Positions 1 to 12,688 are shown, counted from the stretch's first letter. The stretch is DNA of 64,000 nucleotides from Microvelia longipes (GCA_018340805.1 JACMZG010001908.1:34912445-34976444); one strand, 5' to 3'. A program made the numbers and translations. Notes: generated by a model from the letters alone, not told the origin.

Positions 1-407
1 ATAAAAATTCCATAAAATTCAATTTTTTCAAAAAATCATGTTGATGCAAATTTTTGGGCAGTAGTTCTAAAATATTTGACATAGTTAGTAGTTTATCCTT
101 TAGGAAATTTACTCAGCTTTCTAATGAGACCAATTTCGCCTTTCCTAGCTTGAACAGTTATAACCCATTAACAACTGTATGATGTGATGTCAAATATTTT
201 TTAAAAATTATTAAATTTGAACCTTGTGGGGAAAACGGTTGCAGATCGGGTTTATATTATAGATCATTTTTTGTTCCCCTTGAGGAGTACTATCACTCCC
301 TTTCTATATGACATCTATATATAGTATAGATTTCCCTAGCATTTGTTTTAAAGAACAACATATATCTTAACTAGTCATATTTAAATTCTTATATACGCAT
401 AATTTAT

Positions 408-408
<1 letters not shown>
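1..408. other. AT-rich non-coding sequence
   Basis: No ORF, RNA gene or structured repeat was recognised here. It leads into the first TA tract. Confidence 0.5.

Positions 409-457
<49 letters not shown>
409..457. repeat. (TA)n microsatellite
   Basis: A nearly pure TA dinucleotide run of about 49 bp. It directly precedes the repeat at 458-610; the related repeat at 42180-42300 also abuts a TA tract, so the TA run may belong to that repeat family. Confidence 0.95.
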
Positions 458-460
<3 letters not shown>

Positions 461-610
461 TCTTGAAACGTATTTTTTTGTGATCAGGGACGTTTGAAAC
501 GGCTTTTGGTCATGGTTCGAGGTTCGACTTCCGCCACGACACCTATCACATCGGCGATTTGTTTTCAAAGGAGTTCGCTAAAACGCGACGCGTATGTGAA
601 AAGGTAATAA
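458..610 (+). repeat. Interspersed repeat with box-B-like segment
   Basis: This stretch matches, in reverse complement, 42180-42300. Shared landmarks are a GGGACNTNTGAAACGG block, a GAGGTTC box-B-like segment, a CCGCCAYGACRCCTATC block and a terminal AGTTCGCTAAAA or AATTCGCTAAAA. The box-B-like part suggests a tRNA or SINE relationship, but no convincing box A was seen, so the class is open. Confidence 0.5.
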
Positions 611-922
611 TGAGCGCGCTAAAACGCCAAGAACCTTATAAAATTTTGTTTTAGAATAATGGTAAGCAGTGCCAAGATGAACATATTTGTCAATAACCTA
701 TGGCATAAATATGGGCATTTAAAAAAATCCGGAAAAATCAAATAACTCGTTTTAAATAATTAACTAGGTTGCTGAGTGGCTCCTTCTATCTTACTTTTAT
801 TCCAAGGGTAAGCCCAGTTAATATTAAGGATTTTAATTACAATAAATAGTATTCTACAAGGATGATACAAGGATAGCATTCTATTTGGGCGTGAAGTCTA
901 CATATTTAACTTAATTTAAAAG
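611..922. other. AT-rich non-coding sequence
   Basis: Nothing recognisable was seen between the repeat that ends near 610 and the palindrome that begins at 923. Confidence 0.4.
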
Positions 923-951
923 ATGATAAAAAATATCGAATTTTACTGAAC

Positions 952-1025
<74 letters not shown>

Positions 1026-1049
1026 GTAAAATTCGATATTTTTTATCAT
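923..1049. repeat. Palindrome with (TA)n core
   Basis: Two perfect 28-bp arms (923-950 and 1022-1049) are inverted copies of each other. They are separated only by about 71 bp of TA repeat. The arms begin ATGATAAAAAATATC on the left and TTCAGTAAAATTCG on the right. Strand transfer or template switching inside a TA tract is a plausible origin (inference). Confidence 0.9.
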
Positions 1050-1600
1050 AAAAACTGAACTATTAATATTTTTCTATTTTTTAATTAACTTTGAATAACA
1101 ACACCCTTGGACTACTTAATTGAGGTCAACGTAGCAAGACCGAAGATATACCACTTTAAATTTTCAGGGAAAACATTGGAGGACAAGGGAAGGGAGTTCA
1201 AAAATGTGAGGAAAATTACCGTGGCACCTCGCACTCGATTTTCTTTAGGCCTCAGAAAGCATAAAACAGAAAAGTTGTTTGGAAGAACTAATAGGAAGTG
1301 TACATTTGAAATATAAATATTGGTGTTGTTTGACTGATCTCATTTCCGTTAGTAAGGTGTATAATTTTCTAGTCATGATGTATAATAGGATTTCTGTATT
1401 AATGATGCTAACTGGGTTGTTGTGAGTATGAGAAAGAAAATACAGGAGAAGGTAGGAGGTAGTGGGGATACGTGTAGAGAAGGAAAATTCATCCCTACTC
1501 CGACAAGTTTGAGTTTTAAAACTGCAATCCTTTATAAGCTGTTTAAACAAAAGCTGTAAAAGTCTGTTTATAGAAATATTTCTAAATACATACTAGCGTT
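1050..1600. other. Non-coding sequence with short chance ORFs
   Basis: Two overlapping short reading frames, 69 codons on plus and 101 on minus, occur here. Neither shows a recognisable domain, splice context or a copy elsewhere in the window. I treat them as chance ORFs. Confidence 0.4.
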
Positions 1601-1612
1601 TAAAGACTAAAA

Positions 1613-1880
1613 ACAGTCGAGCCGTTAGAAAGACTCTGCCTTTGGCATTTTAGGAAAAAAGGGAATCGGAGGGTTGTGCTGTTAGAACCAACGTGAGGGT
1701 AGGGGAGGCCACGTGAAGGCTGGCTCACGCGGAGTAACCTGGTGACCGGCTCGTCACGTGGATGTTCCTCGCCGAGTAGAACCCCCTCTCTTTGTACCAT
1801 CCCCATAGAGCCCAGTATAACCGACGCATCCAACTTCGCTACCCCGGCTTCACATCCGCGCCCCTCAAATTTTGTTAATG
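1613..1880 (-). repeat. Candidate tRNA-derived SINE
   Basis: On the minus strand a tRNA-like head is visible. Box A reads TAGCGAAGTTGG (1830-1841) and fits TRGCNNARYNGG exactly. Box B reads GGTTCTACTCG (1773-1783) and differs from GGTTCGANTCC at two sites. The boxes start 58 nt apart, as in tRNAs with a long variable arm. A GC-richer body of about 170 bp follows. A 97-codon minus-strand ORF lies across it and is probably incidental. No second copy was found in the window, so the SINE call rests on the promoter boxes alone. Confidence 0.45.
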
Positions 1881-1899
1881 TTATTGAAATCAATTATTA

Positions 1900-3055
1900 A
1901 TAATTAACAACCCTCAAAAGTTGTAAAAATTAGTCCGATTCGCTCACCCAGGTACAAGCGATATTTTTTTAAGATATACCTACTTTAAATCAACACAAAA
2001 TTCTCGGAAAATCGCGGGAAAACAACCAAACTAACCCAACAACCAATGAGTTTTTCTATAACAACCTAAAATTTTCTATCAAAGGAAGGTTTTGTTTTAT
2101 TTTGTGTTGTTGTAGAGTTTATATGTCTTTTAATTGTTATAATAAGTTGAGACAATACATTACCATCATTCATCAATACACAATTATTTATAAGAATCGT
2201 AGATATAGCAATAGAATGAACGTTACTATCTGCCATTTTTACCATAATTAATTAAAGATCAGTTGGAATAAATCATTTTAATTTTTTTAGCACAAATTAT
2301 TTTAATTTATTATTTAAGCTACACAGGCAACAAAGTACGTATAAAAGGTGCTTATACGTACAAAACAATAAATGTGCAATAAAAAAAATTATTACAATTA
2401 AATGGATAAAGTAATTCTCAGAGTAAAAGGATTGGGCACAATGTCAATGGATAGATTAAGCCTTAGAGTAAATGTATAGGGTCAGCTATGGAAAAAATGT
2501 GGCACTCAGTTGCGCAAGCCTGGCAAATTTCCCACTTTACAATTTCCACAATCTTTACAATGTATTAGCACGATTTCTTTGAATAATCCAAAAAATGAGT
2601 AACAAGTAATGCTGTTGCTTAGAGTAAATGAATACATGAAGCATGAATACATTACAAAAGCATAAGCAAGGAATGAATTTACAAGGAAATTATCACGCAT
2701 TTCAAAGTAAATACACTAAGTAGACGACCGCAACAGGAATATTTGCTTACTTGACAATATTTTATTTAACAGAACTAAAAATTAATTTAAAATATAAATT
2801 TCCTAAACAAACAGTAATAGTTGCAGCTTAAAATTGAATTAGCAATCTCTAGAATGGGAAGACAGTGTCTAACACTTTTCCACTAGGTATAGGTTTGGGG
2901 CAAGTTCAGTAGTTGTACGACACCCTAAAAAATTTGATGTCAGCACTAAACGACAAAAAAAATAAACCCGAACTACTTTTTGATCATTTATAAACTCATA
3001 CAAAATATTTCTAAAAAGAAATTTTAAAAAAATATCAAAATCATCAATAAACATT
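1900..3055. other. AT-rich non-coding sequence
   Basis: Only short chance ORFs are present. No exon with splice signals and no repeat shared with the rest of the window was recognised. Confidence 0.4.
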
Positions 3056-3089
3056 TTGGAAACAAACGAATTTATCCTTTGTTTATCTC

Positions 3090-3345
3090 AGGATTTATTT
3101 TTACACATAGCCCTAAAATGGCCGTTCTTTAGTTTTGAAAAATATCCTCTGCAAGTTTTGCACGCGATTAACAGGGAACCACTTATTTCTAGAAACATAA
3201 AATTTATGCGCAATCATATAAAGGCCTCCACTATGGATAGACAGACTATTTTTAAGTTGAAGCAGAACACGTTTTTCAGTTTCTTACGTTTTTCAGGTCT
3301 AGCTCCAGGACTAAATATGCTTTCTCAAGCATATTTGGCAGTCCT
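3090..3345 (+). repeat. Dispersed repeat R1, copy 1
   Basis: This copy shares ordered blocks with three others: 41578-41930 (minus), 42010-42185 (plus) and 43535-43715 (plus). The landmarks are GGGAACCACTTAT, a GCGCAATCATATRAAGG block, CCACTNTGGATAGRCAGACT and a CTCCAGGACT/CTCTTGGACT block near the end. The copies are clearly diverged. Part of the strand reads open across several copies, for example around STLDRQT, but frames break, so coding is not supported. The class is unknown. Confidence 0.65.
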
Positions 3346-4418
3346 GACGATGTAAGACGTACATCAGGATTTACCTACAAACGTATAATTCCATTCAGAA
3401 GAAATAGTTATAAAATGTTAGTGGAGCATTCTTTAGTTTCATTAATTCTAAAATTCTCAAAAAAATGCATTGACAAATTAAATTGAGAACTCGAAACTAA
3501 AAAGCAAACGATTTTGGAGGAAATAAGAAAAACATTGAACAAGCATATAATTTCTCTTTGGTATTATTTAATGTCATTTGACATTTTTAATAAGAAAGTT
3601 AGCAAACATTAGTTTGGTACATCCAAATGTAGCAACATGTACTTAATAATTCGTTATAACAGACATTTTATACACCCATTGTTTCTTTTACTACAGGCAA
3701 TTAATTCTTTGGCGCGGTCCCTACAACAGTATAATATTATACAAAACTATTAAGCGGAATCTCGCTAATGTTAATCTTGATTATTCGTTCGCAACAATCA
3801 GTAATTTGTATAAGTTCTCTTCCCCTAAGAAAAAAATCGTATACAAAATAATATTTTTTGGTCCGATTAAAGTCCGTAATGGTACGAATCCAAGATTATC
3901 AACGTTCTATGGTTAGTTCTTCCAACAAGACAAATATCAGTAAACCATTTTTTTAGGCCCTTGAGGTGCAAAAAACAAAGAGTACATTCTGCATTACTAT
4001 ACAGAAAACAAACAAAAGCATTTTATCTTTTTATAAAAAATATTAAGACTGCGAACTAAACTAAATCCGGACACAAAAACGTATATAAAAGACAATCATT
4101 TTAGTTTTTCGAATGTTATTAAAACCTTGTGACTTTCTTAAATTAAATTGTTCCTCAGAATGAAACCAGTTTCAATAAGTTAGGATTTTCAACATTACTG
4201 ATCCTTATTTTTAGATTTTAAAAGCTGGAAACATTAAACACAAAACCAAACTTAAAACTAGACGAAACATAAAATAAACGAATTTGTATTTATGTTCAGT
4301 ACGGTCTCAATAGATCGTATAGTTATTTTGGCATTATATAAAGCAGTTCAGATATAAGTATACGATTTGTCTATGTCTAAATACTTAATACTAACTAAGT
4401 AAGGAAGTTGTTGAAAAG

Positions 4419-4452
4419 TGTTTTCTTACTTTCTTAAGAAAGTAAGAAAACA
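4419..4452. repeat. Perfect 34-nt palindrome
   Basis: The 17-nt left arm TGTTTTCTTACTTTCTT is followed at once by its exact reverse complement, with no spacer. It could extrude as a cruciform or be the core of a short foldback. No function is implied by the sequence. Confidence 0.9.
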
Positions 4453-4549
4453 TTAGCATAATTTTGTGATAAAAATTATCTAGAAAATACCCAGTAAATT
4501 AGTTCGAAGCTTGTTTTTAGCATTTTTTTAAAATTCAATTGTTAAATAT

Positions 4550-4870
4550 TTGTTTATCAAACTTGGTACAAAAATCAATCTTCAAAAAATCGTAAAAACT
4601 CAATTTAATTTTTTGTGGCGCGAAAAAGGTCTTTGTGTTTTTAGGGGCGCTGAATCGAATGAACCCGGTTCGAAGTTGATACAACCAGTCTAAGTGAACA
4701 AAAAGTCGGAAAACCCGTGGAAAATAACAGAAAACCAAAAAAAATGTTCGACAAAAAATTCATTTTCGAGTAGGGTGTTGTTGTCAATGTTTTTTGGGGA
4801 GCTGAATCTAAAAAAGAGGTCCGAAGCTAGGGTTCCCAGGTTCGAATCTTGGTACCGGCGCTAACCTGAA
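4550..4870 (+). repeat. ~150-bp repeat family R2, copy 1
   Basis: This matches the array at 42600-43160. Shared landmarks are a TTGGTACAAAAATCAA entry, GCGCTGAATCGAATG, a CCGGTYCGAAGT block, AACAAAAAGTCGG and TTTCGAGTAGGGTGT. It ends with AGGTTCGAATCTTGG, which resembles a tRNA box B. About two units are present. Confidence 0.75.
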
Positions 4871-4910
4871 GTTATAAGTTATAACCCACAGTATTAGGGT
4901 TATAACTTCA

Positions 4911-5359
4911 AAATAATTCTGGGTCTGCAAGCCGTGCAAATTTTCATTATATGCGTGATTTCTTGCTTATTAATCCATTTTTTGCTTCGATTTTCGATGT
5001 TATTCACAACTGCTCATTTTTTTAAACAAGTTCTTTATTGGCAAAAGACAACTGCTCTATAGGTTAATAACTCAAGTTATTAATCTAAATTTGTTATTTA
5101 ATCTTATCGTATTTTTTAAATGAAATGCGCAAAAATGATCATAAACTGAGCTTCATATGAGTGAAAATAATGATGTGCCGAGTAGTGTTTAATCTATGCA
5201 GATTTTCTTTGAAAAATACGACAAATTAAATAACTTTTTGTGACGCTACTGCTCAGGTTATAAAAAATTCATCGAAAATTATAGCAAAATTTGGATTGAT
5301 AAGCAAGGCAGCACTTAAAAAAAATTCGCCCAGCTAGAACCTCCGCGCCAGAATTCTTA
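4911..5359. mobile_element. MITE family M1, 449-bp copy
   Basis: The ends are inverted relatives of each other: AAATAATTCTGGGTCTGCAA on the left, and on the right a segment whose reverse complement starts AAGAATTCTGGCGCGGAGGT. The same termini occur at 25050-25238, 29601-30055 and 43199-43525. The interior has no transposase ORF, so the copy is non-autonomous. The superfamily is not assigned because a target duplication is not clear. Confidence 0.7.
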
Positions 5360-7986
5360 ACAACAAAGTTGCCTGTCTATACACCGCATGAATAAAAACT
5401 TTGTCAATATTTTTGTATTAAATAGATGTATGACTTAACATTACATAAACAAAAAACAAACAGATTAAAACCATTACCTACCACAATAATTTAAAAAACC
5501 TATAAGTCAAATATTATTTTCACGATATAATATTAATTGAAAATAGATATGATAACGAAAAAACAATAACATTTAAAATTAAAACGTATGCGTTATAAGT
5601 CAAATTAAAATTATTTATGATTATTCATTCGGGGTTTTCCCAGACTGGAAACCAACATTAACATTGAGAAAAATATTAAGAAAATATCCAGTAAACAAGT
5701 TTAGACTATTTCAACTTGATATGAAACAGAAGTGCATTGAAAAATCAATGCACAATTACTTAATTAATCAATTTTTCAAATGCTTGAATAAAATTAAAAT
5801 TAATAAGTCAATAAATAATTAAAAATGATTTAATTTAACCTTTTATAGAAACTTTTTATTACTTATCGTAGTTGGAAGTTGGAAAAATTAACTATACATA
5901 AAGTTTTTAAAGAAAAATCGTACAAGAATCGTATAAGAAACAATGTACGAGAGCATTTAGCTACTCTATCTTTTTACCACTTAATCACTACAGAGACATT
6001 TTTATAAAACTATTAGTCAGGTATAATTAAATTATTAACAGAAGTGACGTTCATTCTATTCGCAATATTGTGCAAAGGTTTGTCGAATTCAAAACTTTCT
6101 TCTTCATTGCCAGAAATAAATTAATTTTTATCTTCTTTTTTTAGTTTTAGGTAAGAGCAAAGTATTAATATTACTCGTTAATGTTATTTTAATGCTTGCT
6201 TTTCTAAATAACCATGGATATTAGGGGTTGCTTGGATATTAATGTATAATGGATAGATTACAATAACCTAATACTACTGAGAGAGGGATGGTTCACAGAC
6301 TTGACAAAAAAGAAAATTAGTAGCAACGAAAACAAAAAAAAAACATACAGCGGAATAAGACTAATTCTTTAAACACATAAGCAAATGTTGACGGATATAT
6401 GAAGCCATTTTTCACGCGTACGGTTTACCGTACGCGCACCATTTTTATGATGAGACAATATCTAATGCCGTATAAAAGAAACCAGAATACGATCTCCTTT
6501 TTGGTGGACTCAAGTGGATAACAATGTTATCCACACATATATAGTCACAAAAGTCGCTGATTTTCACCACATTGTAATTTATGCTTGTCAAAACTGGGAA
6601 AAGATTGACAAACATCTGGTTGTTAAACCGTTCCGTTGTTTGGTTATTAAACTGTTCCACAAGTCCGATAATTATCAAACTATCAATAAAATTCATTAAA
6701 CGTAATAGCATTAACTACAATCACCAAAATGACTGCCATTAGACATATACGACTAACATTCTCTCAGAAATGGTGTTTACGACCCATGTGAACCAACCTG
6801 TCGGTGCTTAGAACTATTTAGGAAAAACAAGTTATTTCAAACTATTTATTTATATTTATTATTTTAAATCATTAGGCTCACAGATAGACAGAAGAAATTT
6901 CTTAAGGCGTATATTAAATATCTCTTACTTAAACCTAAGTGTCTTAAAACTAAGTGTTTAAACCTAACATTTAAAATTAAGTGTTACTTAAATCTAAAAC
7001 ATAAGTGCATGAAAAATACATTAACAATCCATTAGCATGAATGGATCAGAGTGGAGGGGGGTTGGAGAGAGACTTAAAAAAAATCGAAGGCTCATATATT
7101 ATGAAGTCAGTGCAGAAAGCATCTTTATGAGATTTGTACAGCTTGATCCAGTATTCTATCCAGACATACGATTATGCCTTTGTTATAGTTCTTATTTATT
7201 CATATTAAAATAATAATAATAGCAATAATAATTAAGCCCGTTCAGAGCTAGCGTCTCTTCAGGGATAAAGAGGGGCACCAAGTGGGCGGATTTCTCACTA
7301 CAATATAAAATTATACATACATCTCTTAATTCAAATAAACAGAGTAAGATTCAGTGTAGCTCGTTTTGTAAAAAGAGTATAAGCTAAAACAAAAACAGTG
7401 AAGTAAGTGTCTCTCCAATTTCCCCTTGAGGGATAAATAAAAACAAAGTACTATAACACTTTTCGGATAGTAACAAATTATTAGTAAAAATACCACACTT
7501 AAGAGATCAGAGGCCTATTTATTATCTTAAATGAGAAACTTCTGAAGGCATTACCAACTTAAAGTACCTCTGAAAGCAGTCCTTAAGATACCTTGGTTTC
7601 TCAGATAGTAACAGAATTACGTTTTAAATTAAATTAGGTTAATACGTAGTTCTCTTGTTCAGATGATACAGGCAAAATAAGCTCAGACGAAATAAGTAGT
7701 ATCAGGTAAGTCCTATATTAGAGATGATAATCTAGTTAGATTTTGGGGCGAACCCTACACATCACAAAAGAAAATCTGTTCTAAATTTTCAGATATTGCA
7801 TAGAATAGACGAACGATTATAATGTATTTCTAATTCAAGGTGCTAGAAAATAAGTGTTCAGAGTCTGCAAGGCTCAATCACCAACTGGTGCACAGTCTTC
7901 TATGAATATACATTTGAAGCTTGTTTCATGCCTTTACTTGTTTTTGACCATTAAAGAAGTAAACTTTCTAACGTAGTATTAAATAA
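5360..7986. other. AT-rich non-coding sequence
   Basis: About 2.6 kb with no supported gene. The overlapping opposite-strand ORFs near 6445-6711 are 61 and 88 codons and look accidental. Confidence 0.4.
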
Positions 7987-7987
7987 C

Positions 7988-8091
7988 AGGTATCTTAAAC
8001 TCTCTTAATTAGAGTCATAAGAGGTATCTTAAACTGTCTTACTTAGAGTCATAAAAGGTATCTCTTGCATAGTGTCATAATAGATGTCTAA
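7988..8091 (+). repeat. 34-bp tandem repeat, about three units
   Basis: Units begin AGGTATCTTAAAC at 7988 and 8022 and AGGTATCTCTTGC at 8056. The third is decayed. Confidence 0.8.
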
Positions 8092-8310
8092 GAAATGCCT
8101 CACAAGAGTTTAAAAATTGCTTTGGGTCTACCTATAAAAAAAGATAATTCTAAAGGACATAGATAATATAAATTTGCCACTAAGGAAGAAAGGGTTATTG
8201 CTCAAACATAAAATAATTGGTATTGATGAACTGTTGGTATTTTTGGATTAAGGTTTTCGAGAGTGTTAGGCGAGGGGGTGGCCAAGGGATGGGCTAAATC
8301 AAGGAAGGTT

Positions 8311-8458
8311 ATGGAAGAGGAAGTGGGATACAGGAATACTAGTTCAGCACAGTGCTATGCTGATCACGCCACGGTATACTGGGCCCAGCACCATCAACAG
8401 CATCATTGGAACCACTCCAAATACGAACCTCCGCCACCTAAGAGATATCTCATACCAG
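8311..8458 (+). CDS. Putative exon of His/Pro-rich protein, unknown function
   Basis: This is a candidate coding exon. The reading frame is open from 8230 after an in-frame TGA at 8227. The first ATG is at 8311 with G at -3 and G at +4, a good Kozak context, and 49 codons follow to the donor CAG|GTATGC. The encoded segment is rich in His, Gln, Tyr, Trp and Pro, with WAQHHQQHHWNH followed by KYEPPPPKRYLIP. Codons favour G/C at the third position, unlike the AT-rich surroundings. The exon ends in phase 1, which matches the acceptor phase of the exon at 46949-47200, so the two can be joined across about 38 kb. An internal exon with an acceptor at 8252 or 8269 is also possible, though the upstream pyrimidine tract is poor. 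I do not recognise the family. The fragment looks low-complexity, so a regulatory or cytoplasmic-tail region is as likely as anything else. Confidence 0.5.
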
Positions 8459-8681
8459 GTATGCAGTCGTCCGTAAAGATTTATTTTTTGCACGGAAAAT
8501 GTATTTAATAATAATACATAATAATGGAGGCCCACTTCTTGTAATCTAAAGATTAGTGATTTTTCGGGAATATTTATATAGAAATTCTACTTATTTCTCA
8601 GCATTTCTCACCACGAAAAGCATTTCTAAAATATTGCTTCTATGCTTTATATTTTGTAAAAGCTAGAAGCTTTATAGAACG

Positions 8682-8829
8682 ACACGCGGCTAAAATTAGT
8701 TGACAGCGTACAAATAGAGTTAAGGAACCAATAAGGTTGGCCTGTTTTGAAATTGAAGGCGTGGTTCAACATCCAGGACTACTATCATTGGCTCCCTCGC
8801 ATTTGGCCATCAACTGATTTTAGCCGTGT
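8682..8829. mobile_element. Short TIR element (MITE-like), 148 bp
   Basis: The left end ACACGCGGCTAAAATTAGTT and the right end, in reverse complement ACACGGCTAAAATCAGTTGA, are imperfect inverted repeats. The inner parts (GGAACCAAT against ATTGGCTCC) are also complementary. No ORF is present and no confident target duplication was found. Confidence 0.65.
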
Positions 8830-9140
8830 ATTGTATTATAATCATTTTATGTAAACAAAAAAAAGTCAAACAATAAATATGACAGACCGACAGCCGACAC
8901 AAACTTAAATTGATCAAAACAAGGTATGTATATATGGAGTAGTATGTAACCAAATTTAAATCTTAAATTGAACACGATATTAGCTACTTTCACAAAAAGC
9001 GTTGACGACTTTTTCACCAAGCGCGAAGAGTCTAAGAGGAACTAATTTGACAACCAATGGACCGTTGCATGTATTTTTCAATGACCTTTTTGTGATGAAA
9101 AACTATACAAAATCGCTTGTTTACGTAAACAACTTATTGT

Positions 9141-9958
9141 CGTACCAAAAACCACTTGCGTGTTAAAAAACCTCCCGCCAAGTCTTAGGTCCAAAAAGTA
9201 GGGAATCAAATTTTCTGTCCCGCCAAGTCATGTCCATTTTGGTTGGAGACGGTCATTGGGTGTTAAAGTTGCTAGGTTAGAAATACTAAAGGCCCCTTAG
9301 TATTTCTAACCTAGCAATTTGAATTAAGAGGAAATCATCACCTTCTTATCCAAAGCGGATTGCCAGCATTGTGAACGAGTTGTATATATTATTAGCTATA
9401 ATAATCAATACGGAAAACTTAATAACAATTCACCTTTTAAAATTTTAATAACAATTTTAATTTAAAATTTAAATTTACAATTTAATTACAATTTACCTTA
9501 ATAACTTTACCTTAATAAATTATTAGCTATATTTTAAGGTATAAACAAATTCATGTGTTCGTGGAGAGAAATCATAACAGATTTTAGTAGTCATATTTGC
9601 AACAGTTTTACTTGCCTTCATAGATCCAGGAGTATACAAAAGAAATGAATGAATGGATAAAACAATAATGGTACGATATAGTCAAAAAATTACACCCTAT
9701 ATACCCTTGCCAACACTGTCTCAAAAGTTGAATCTCTTTTCTGGCACGCCACCAAAAAGAAGAAGCTGATGATTGGCTCTCAATTTAAATAATGTCCCTT
9801 AGTATTGCTAACCTAACAACTTCACTTTGAAACACCCAATAATCGTCTCCAACCAAAACGGACACGACTTGGCAGGATAGAAAAGTTGATTTCTCTACTT
9901 TTTTGGACCAAAAACTTGGCGGGGAGTTTTTATTTACCACGAAATTAGTTTTTGGTAA
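9141..9958. mobile_element. Long-TIR foldback element, ~0.8 kb
   Basis: Inverted arms of about 175 bp lie at 9141-9318 and 9780-9958. Shared landmarks, left arm against reverse-complemented right arm, are GTACCAAAAAC or TTACCAAAAAC, CCCGCCAAGT, a GGTCCAAAAA block, CCAAGTCRTGTCC and TTTTGGTTGGAGACG. The arms differ by substitutions and small gaps. The spacer of about 460 bp has no ORF. It is non-autonomous; superfamily unassigned. Confidence 0.8.
9269..9317. repeat. Perfect 21-bp-arm hairpin inside the foldback element
   Basis: Arms at 9269-9289 and 9297-9317 are exact inverted copies around a 7-nt loop AGGCCCC. The arm begins TTGCTAGGTTAG. It sits at the inner edge of the left arm of the larger element. 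Confidence 0.9.
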
Positions 9959-9959
9959 G

Positions 9960-12686
9960 ATTTCATGACTTTTTGTACGGCTCCTGTTTAATGTAAAACA
10001 GAAATTACAAACAAGATACGTGAAGTAGATAAAGCTGTAAAGAGTATAAAGGTATTGTATAAACCACTCTCAAGCTCTGTTTTCTTCGGCGCGTACAACG
10101 AAGGTTTCAAAATCCCTTCATTTTCACATCAAAACCAGACAGTAGGTGCATAAACATAATAACTATCGATCGCTAGCTTAGCTTTTCGCTCCGCGTTTAG
10201 TGTAGAACTGTCGAATTTGAGATTTTTTTATAGGTAGGAATGTACACGAGCATAAGAGGAATCCAAAAAGTCCTCGTACATCAAAATTCATTCAATAGTT
10301 TAGGCTGTAGGTGCGTCAACAAAAAGTGCAGAAAGAATAAGAAGTCGTCAAAAATGCCATTTTCAAACCTCTTTTTTTCCACTTTTACTTGGCCGATTTA
10401 AATGATTTTTATTTTATTTTTAATCCGCAAGGCACGCCCTTTAAAGATATTATAATATTAAGTATGTACCTATAACCATTTTTACGTTACAGACCCTCAA
10501 AAACCCTACAGCTTAAGTAGGTTTTTGAATTTTTTTTAACTGAATAAGCGAGGTATTTTAACTTTTTTTCTTGACTTGGCGGGGCGGAACGCTCCTGGGT
10601 TCCTTAACAAATATTTTTGTCATAATACATAAATAAGTAATAATTTTTAGTTTAATTATTACTTTTGTATACTATTATATTTACAATTATTCATTTAGTA
10701 CATAAATTAAAGAAGCACAGAATTTTCGTGCAATCTCTAACAGAGTATTCGTTATTGAATTTAGGAAGAGTGATTTATTCATTAATATTAGACTACTGCA
10801 AATATATACAGTAAGTAGATACACAACAATGAATACTTTTAGAATCATAGTATGAAATCTTTTGAAAACAACTACCATAGGCGAATCTAGAAAAGAGCTA
10901 AAATTAAGATAGCTGATTCTAGACCTGGCTTAAAACCCTTGGTTTGGAATCAGCCCCCCTCCCAACAACAAAAAACTGTGTTTCTTATATCTTCTGAAAC
11001 TAATAGTATATTACTATTGAATTCTATTCTGATTATTACTGAATTCTGCTTTTCAATGTAAAAGAAGAAACAAAAAGATAAAAAAGAAAAGAGGGATTAA
11101 TTGAAGGTGTAAATGTATACTTTTATACTGTACACTAAAAAATAATACTTGTGTGTAAAGCGGAATTAGTCTACTTAACATAACTGCAGGAACCCTTCTA
11201 AGAAAAAAAACTAACCTCAAGAATAGACAATTTAAAATACCACAAACTTGAAATTCAAATTATTTTTTTTACGTCACGTTGATTCTACAGTTTTATACAA
11301 GGTAAATATGTACTAATAACATTAAGACATTAAAGAGCTTGCCCCTTTGAATGTCTATATTATGCTTTGATTTCACACTTATATGTTTTAAATTTAATGT
11401 TGTAGATTTGAGGGTTTTTCACATACTAAACTACATTTGCATTTGACTTATGGATTGAATCGCAAATTGTTTTTTTTGAAAATCTGAATGTAAGATGAAA
11501 ATGTAAATTCAAAAACGAATGAAAAATAGAATATAAATTATAATTTAAAATTAAGTACAAACAGATAAACCCATCAAAGACCTATATTCGAAATTCAGGT
11601 GTATTATGCCTTTGTTTGACTACCTATTTACATACAAAATCATATAAACTGTGAGTTTACATAAATTATAATCTTAAGTGCAAACATGTATGATAAAATG
11701 TCAAAACAGAGGCGTAGTTGGAGCAAATGTTCTCTCACGATATATTTTTGTAGGCTCCTAGGAATCCCCCTCCTCTTAAAAATGTTATTAATTTAAATGT
11801 ATACATTTAATTATTAGTAGTATTATAGGTAAGAGGTGATAATAATCCAGCTAGTAGGTCATGTTATTGGACCCTTTTTTGCCAACTCCCTATAAGATTG
11901 TTAATCTATTCCAGGTACTTCCAAGAAATACCTGAGGTTACCTAGATAAGGTTACCTTATTTAGGAAAAATATAATATAAAAAAACCCCTGCTCTACAAT
12001 GGCTCCACATAAGCTTATTACTTATACTTTTTCGTGTATTTGTGCATTCTAACTTATAATATTGAAATGCTAGAACCACACATGCCACTATTTAGATACT
12101 AAATTGCTCATCTTCATTTAACCAAAAGGCAGACTCTCTTAAATATGAGGCAGAATTTAAAAAAGCGTAATAGAGTAAAAGACCTTGAAATAGTTTAATG
12201 GATAGAACAATTCTAATTGGGGCCCTTTTAACAATGTGTCGTAAGATATTAAGCTCTAACGGAGCCTCATTCATAAGTATAAAAGAGTTCAGACTACTAT
12301 GGCTTGAGCACTTATATGCCTCTATTCATACATAAAAAGATGCAACAAGTCTGACTGGGGCCCTGGCTCAATTACATATAGTTAAAATTACTATATTGTG
12401 CTTATAATAAATGGTTATACTAAGTTTAGTTTGAATATGAAATGTATAAATATCTAGAGTTATTGTACGATCATAAACGTTAGGCAACATCGAGGTAACC
12501 AATGGGTAACCGCTGGTAATGAAACGAATATATTTACTATCTTAGGAGAAGTAAAGCGAGCACAAAGACGTGTTACAGCATATATACGGTATAATAATTT
12601 TTATATTTTGAGGTCGTTTCGCTCGTCCTGATCTGTGTGAATCTCTGTGATGGGGTGAGGAAAAGTTCCTAAGTACCGTGTAACGA

Positions 12687-12688
<2 letters not shown>
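9960..12688. other. Intronic or intergenic non-coding sequence
   Basis: About 2.7 kb of AT-rich sequence. A lone ACTTGGCGGG near 10574 echoes the arms of the foldback element. No exon or RNA gene is supported. Confidence 0.4.

Noticed and set aside
1107..1316. 69-codon basic ORF as a small protein gene
   Set aside because: It starts at a non-ATG codon, has no splice or promoter context, and no second copy or domain supports it.
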